In this document: positions 12,009-12,096 of the stretch, in pieces
Numbering within the stretch: position 1 is the stretch's first letter
Layout: every line of letters begins with the position of its first letter
Assembly: GCA_002437305.1 (NCBI GenBank)
Contig: DJOW01000038.1
Span: 1-12,096 of the forward strand
DNA from: Bacteroidales bacterium UBA6428
GTDB taxonomy: Bacteria; Bacteroidota; Bacteroidia; Bacteroidales; UBA932
DNA length: 12,096 nt
Reading direction: 5' to 3'
Translations under genes and position numbers: made by a program
The notes under the pieces: model-generated
What the model was told of the DNA's origin: nothing
Seen by the model: only the letters and a program-made list of their open reading frames with translations
Database searches by the model: none

Positions 12009-12096
12009 ATGAACATGAAATTGTACAAAGTATTGACAAACCTTTTGTCATTGATTCCTCTCGCCCTTTCCGCGCAGAACGCGGATCAGAGAATCA
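12009..12096 (+). CDS. Secreted protein, 5' end only (runs off window)
   Basis: ATG 12009 lies 5 bases after the hipA stop and opens MNMKLYKVLTNLLSLIPLAL followed by SAQNADQRI, open to the right edge. This is a classic signal peptide with likely cleavage after LSA, before Gln. A mature start of QNADQRI is seen in some Bacteroidales periplasmic or secreted proteins, but 29 residues are too few to name a family. Met3 (12015) is an alternative start. The tight spacing suggests it may be read from the hip promoter or that the hip deletion region sits inside a larger operon. Confidence 0.6.
   Translation, partial: MNMKLYKVLTNLLSLIPLALSAQNADQRI

Overview
The window looks like a chromosomal segment of a Bacteroidales bacterium (phylum Bacteroidota). 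The evidence is the gene content: fimbrillin-type lipoproteins, BspA-like leucine-rich repeat (LRR) surface proteins, a BACON domain, an M64 IgA-peptidase-like domain, the AAA-ATPase-like/PD-(D/E)XK family that is greatly expanded in this order, and a Bacteroidetes-type short HipBA. Several genes are also preceded by the Bacteroidetes -7 promoter box TAnnTTTG. I cannot name the genus. No rRNA, tRNA, CRISPR array or intact insertion sequence is visible.

Layout. Bases 2-4105 (+) hold a surface-protein operon. It starts with a large 5'-truncated gene joining a fimbrillin-like module, BspA-type LRRs, a BACON domain and an M64 metallopeptidase. A fimbrillin-family lipoprotein follows, then a clear hairpin terminator. 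Bases 4106-4487 are mostly non-coding with one possible 46-residue ORF (-). Bases 4488-6101 (-) carry an intact AAA-ATPase-like/PD-(D/E)XK protein. Divergent from it, 6244-7743 (+) encodes a lipoprotein with an Ig-like region, an EF-hand-like loop and BspA LRRs. Bases 7744-9217 hold a possible frameshifted small gene, a decayed second copy of the AAA/PD-(D/E)XK gene, and a possible short secreted ORF, all (-). Bases 9218-10091 are gene-poor, with two notable inverted repeats and one start-less open stretch. An azoreductase-like flavoprotein (10130-10705, +) is followed by two small (-) ORFs, and then by a hipB-hipA type locus (11169-12003, +) and the start of a secreted protein at the right edge.

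Two themes stand out. First, gene decay is frequent. Both large surface-protein genes are interrupted by an in-frame TGA where relatives, as I recall them, carry glycine, which fits a GGA-to-TGA change. One AAA copy has lost about 236 codons and has also gained a frameshift and a TAG, and the HipA toxin appears to have lost its N-terminal module and the front of its kinase. Second, the hip promoter region contains three related repeats spaced exactly 40 bp apart, the last lying at the predicted transcription start. This looks like a cooperative operator for HipB.

The surface proteins probably act in adhesion and host-protein degradation. The azoreductase and hip genes are not obviously linked to them.
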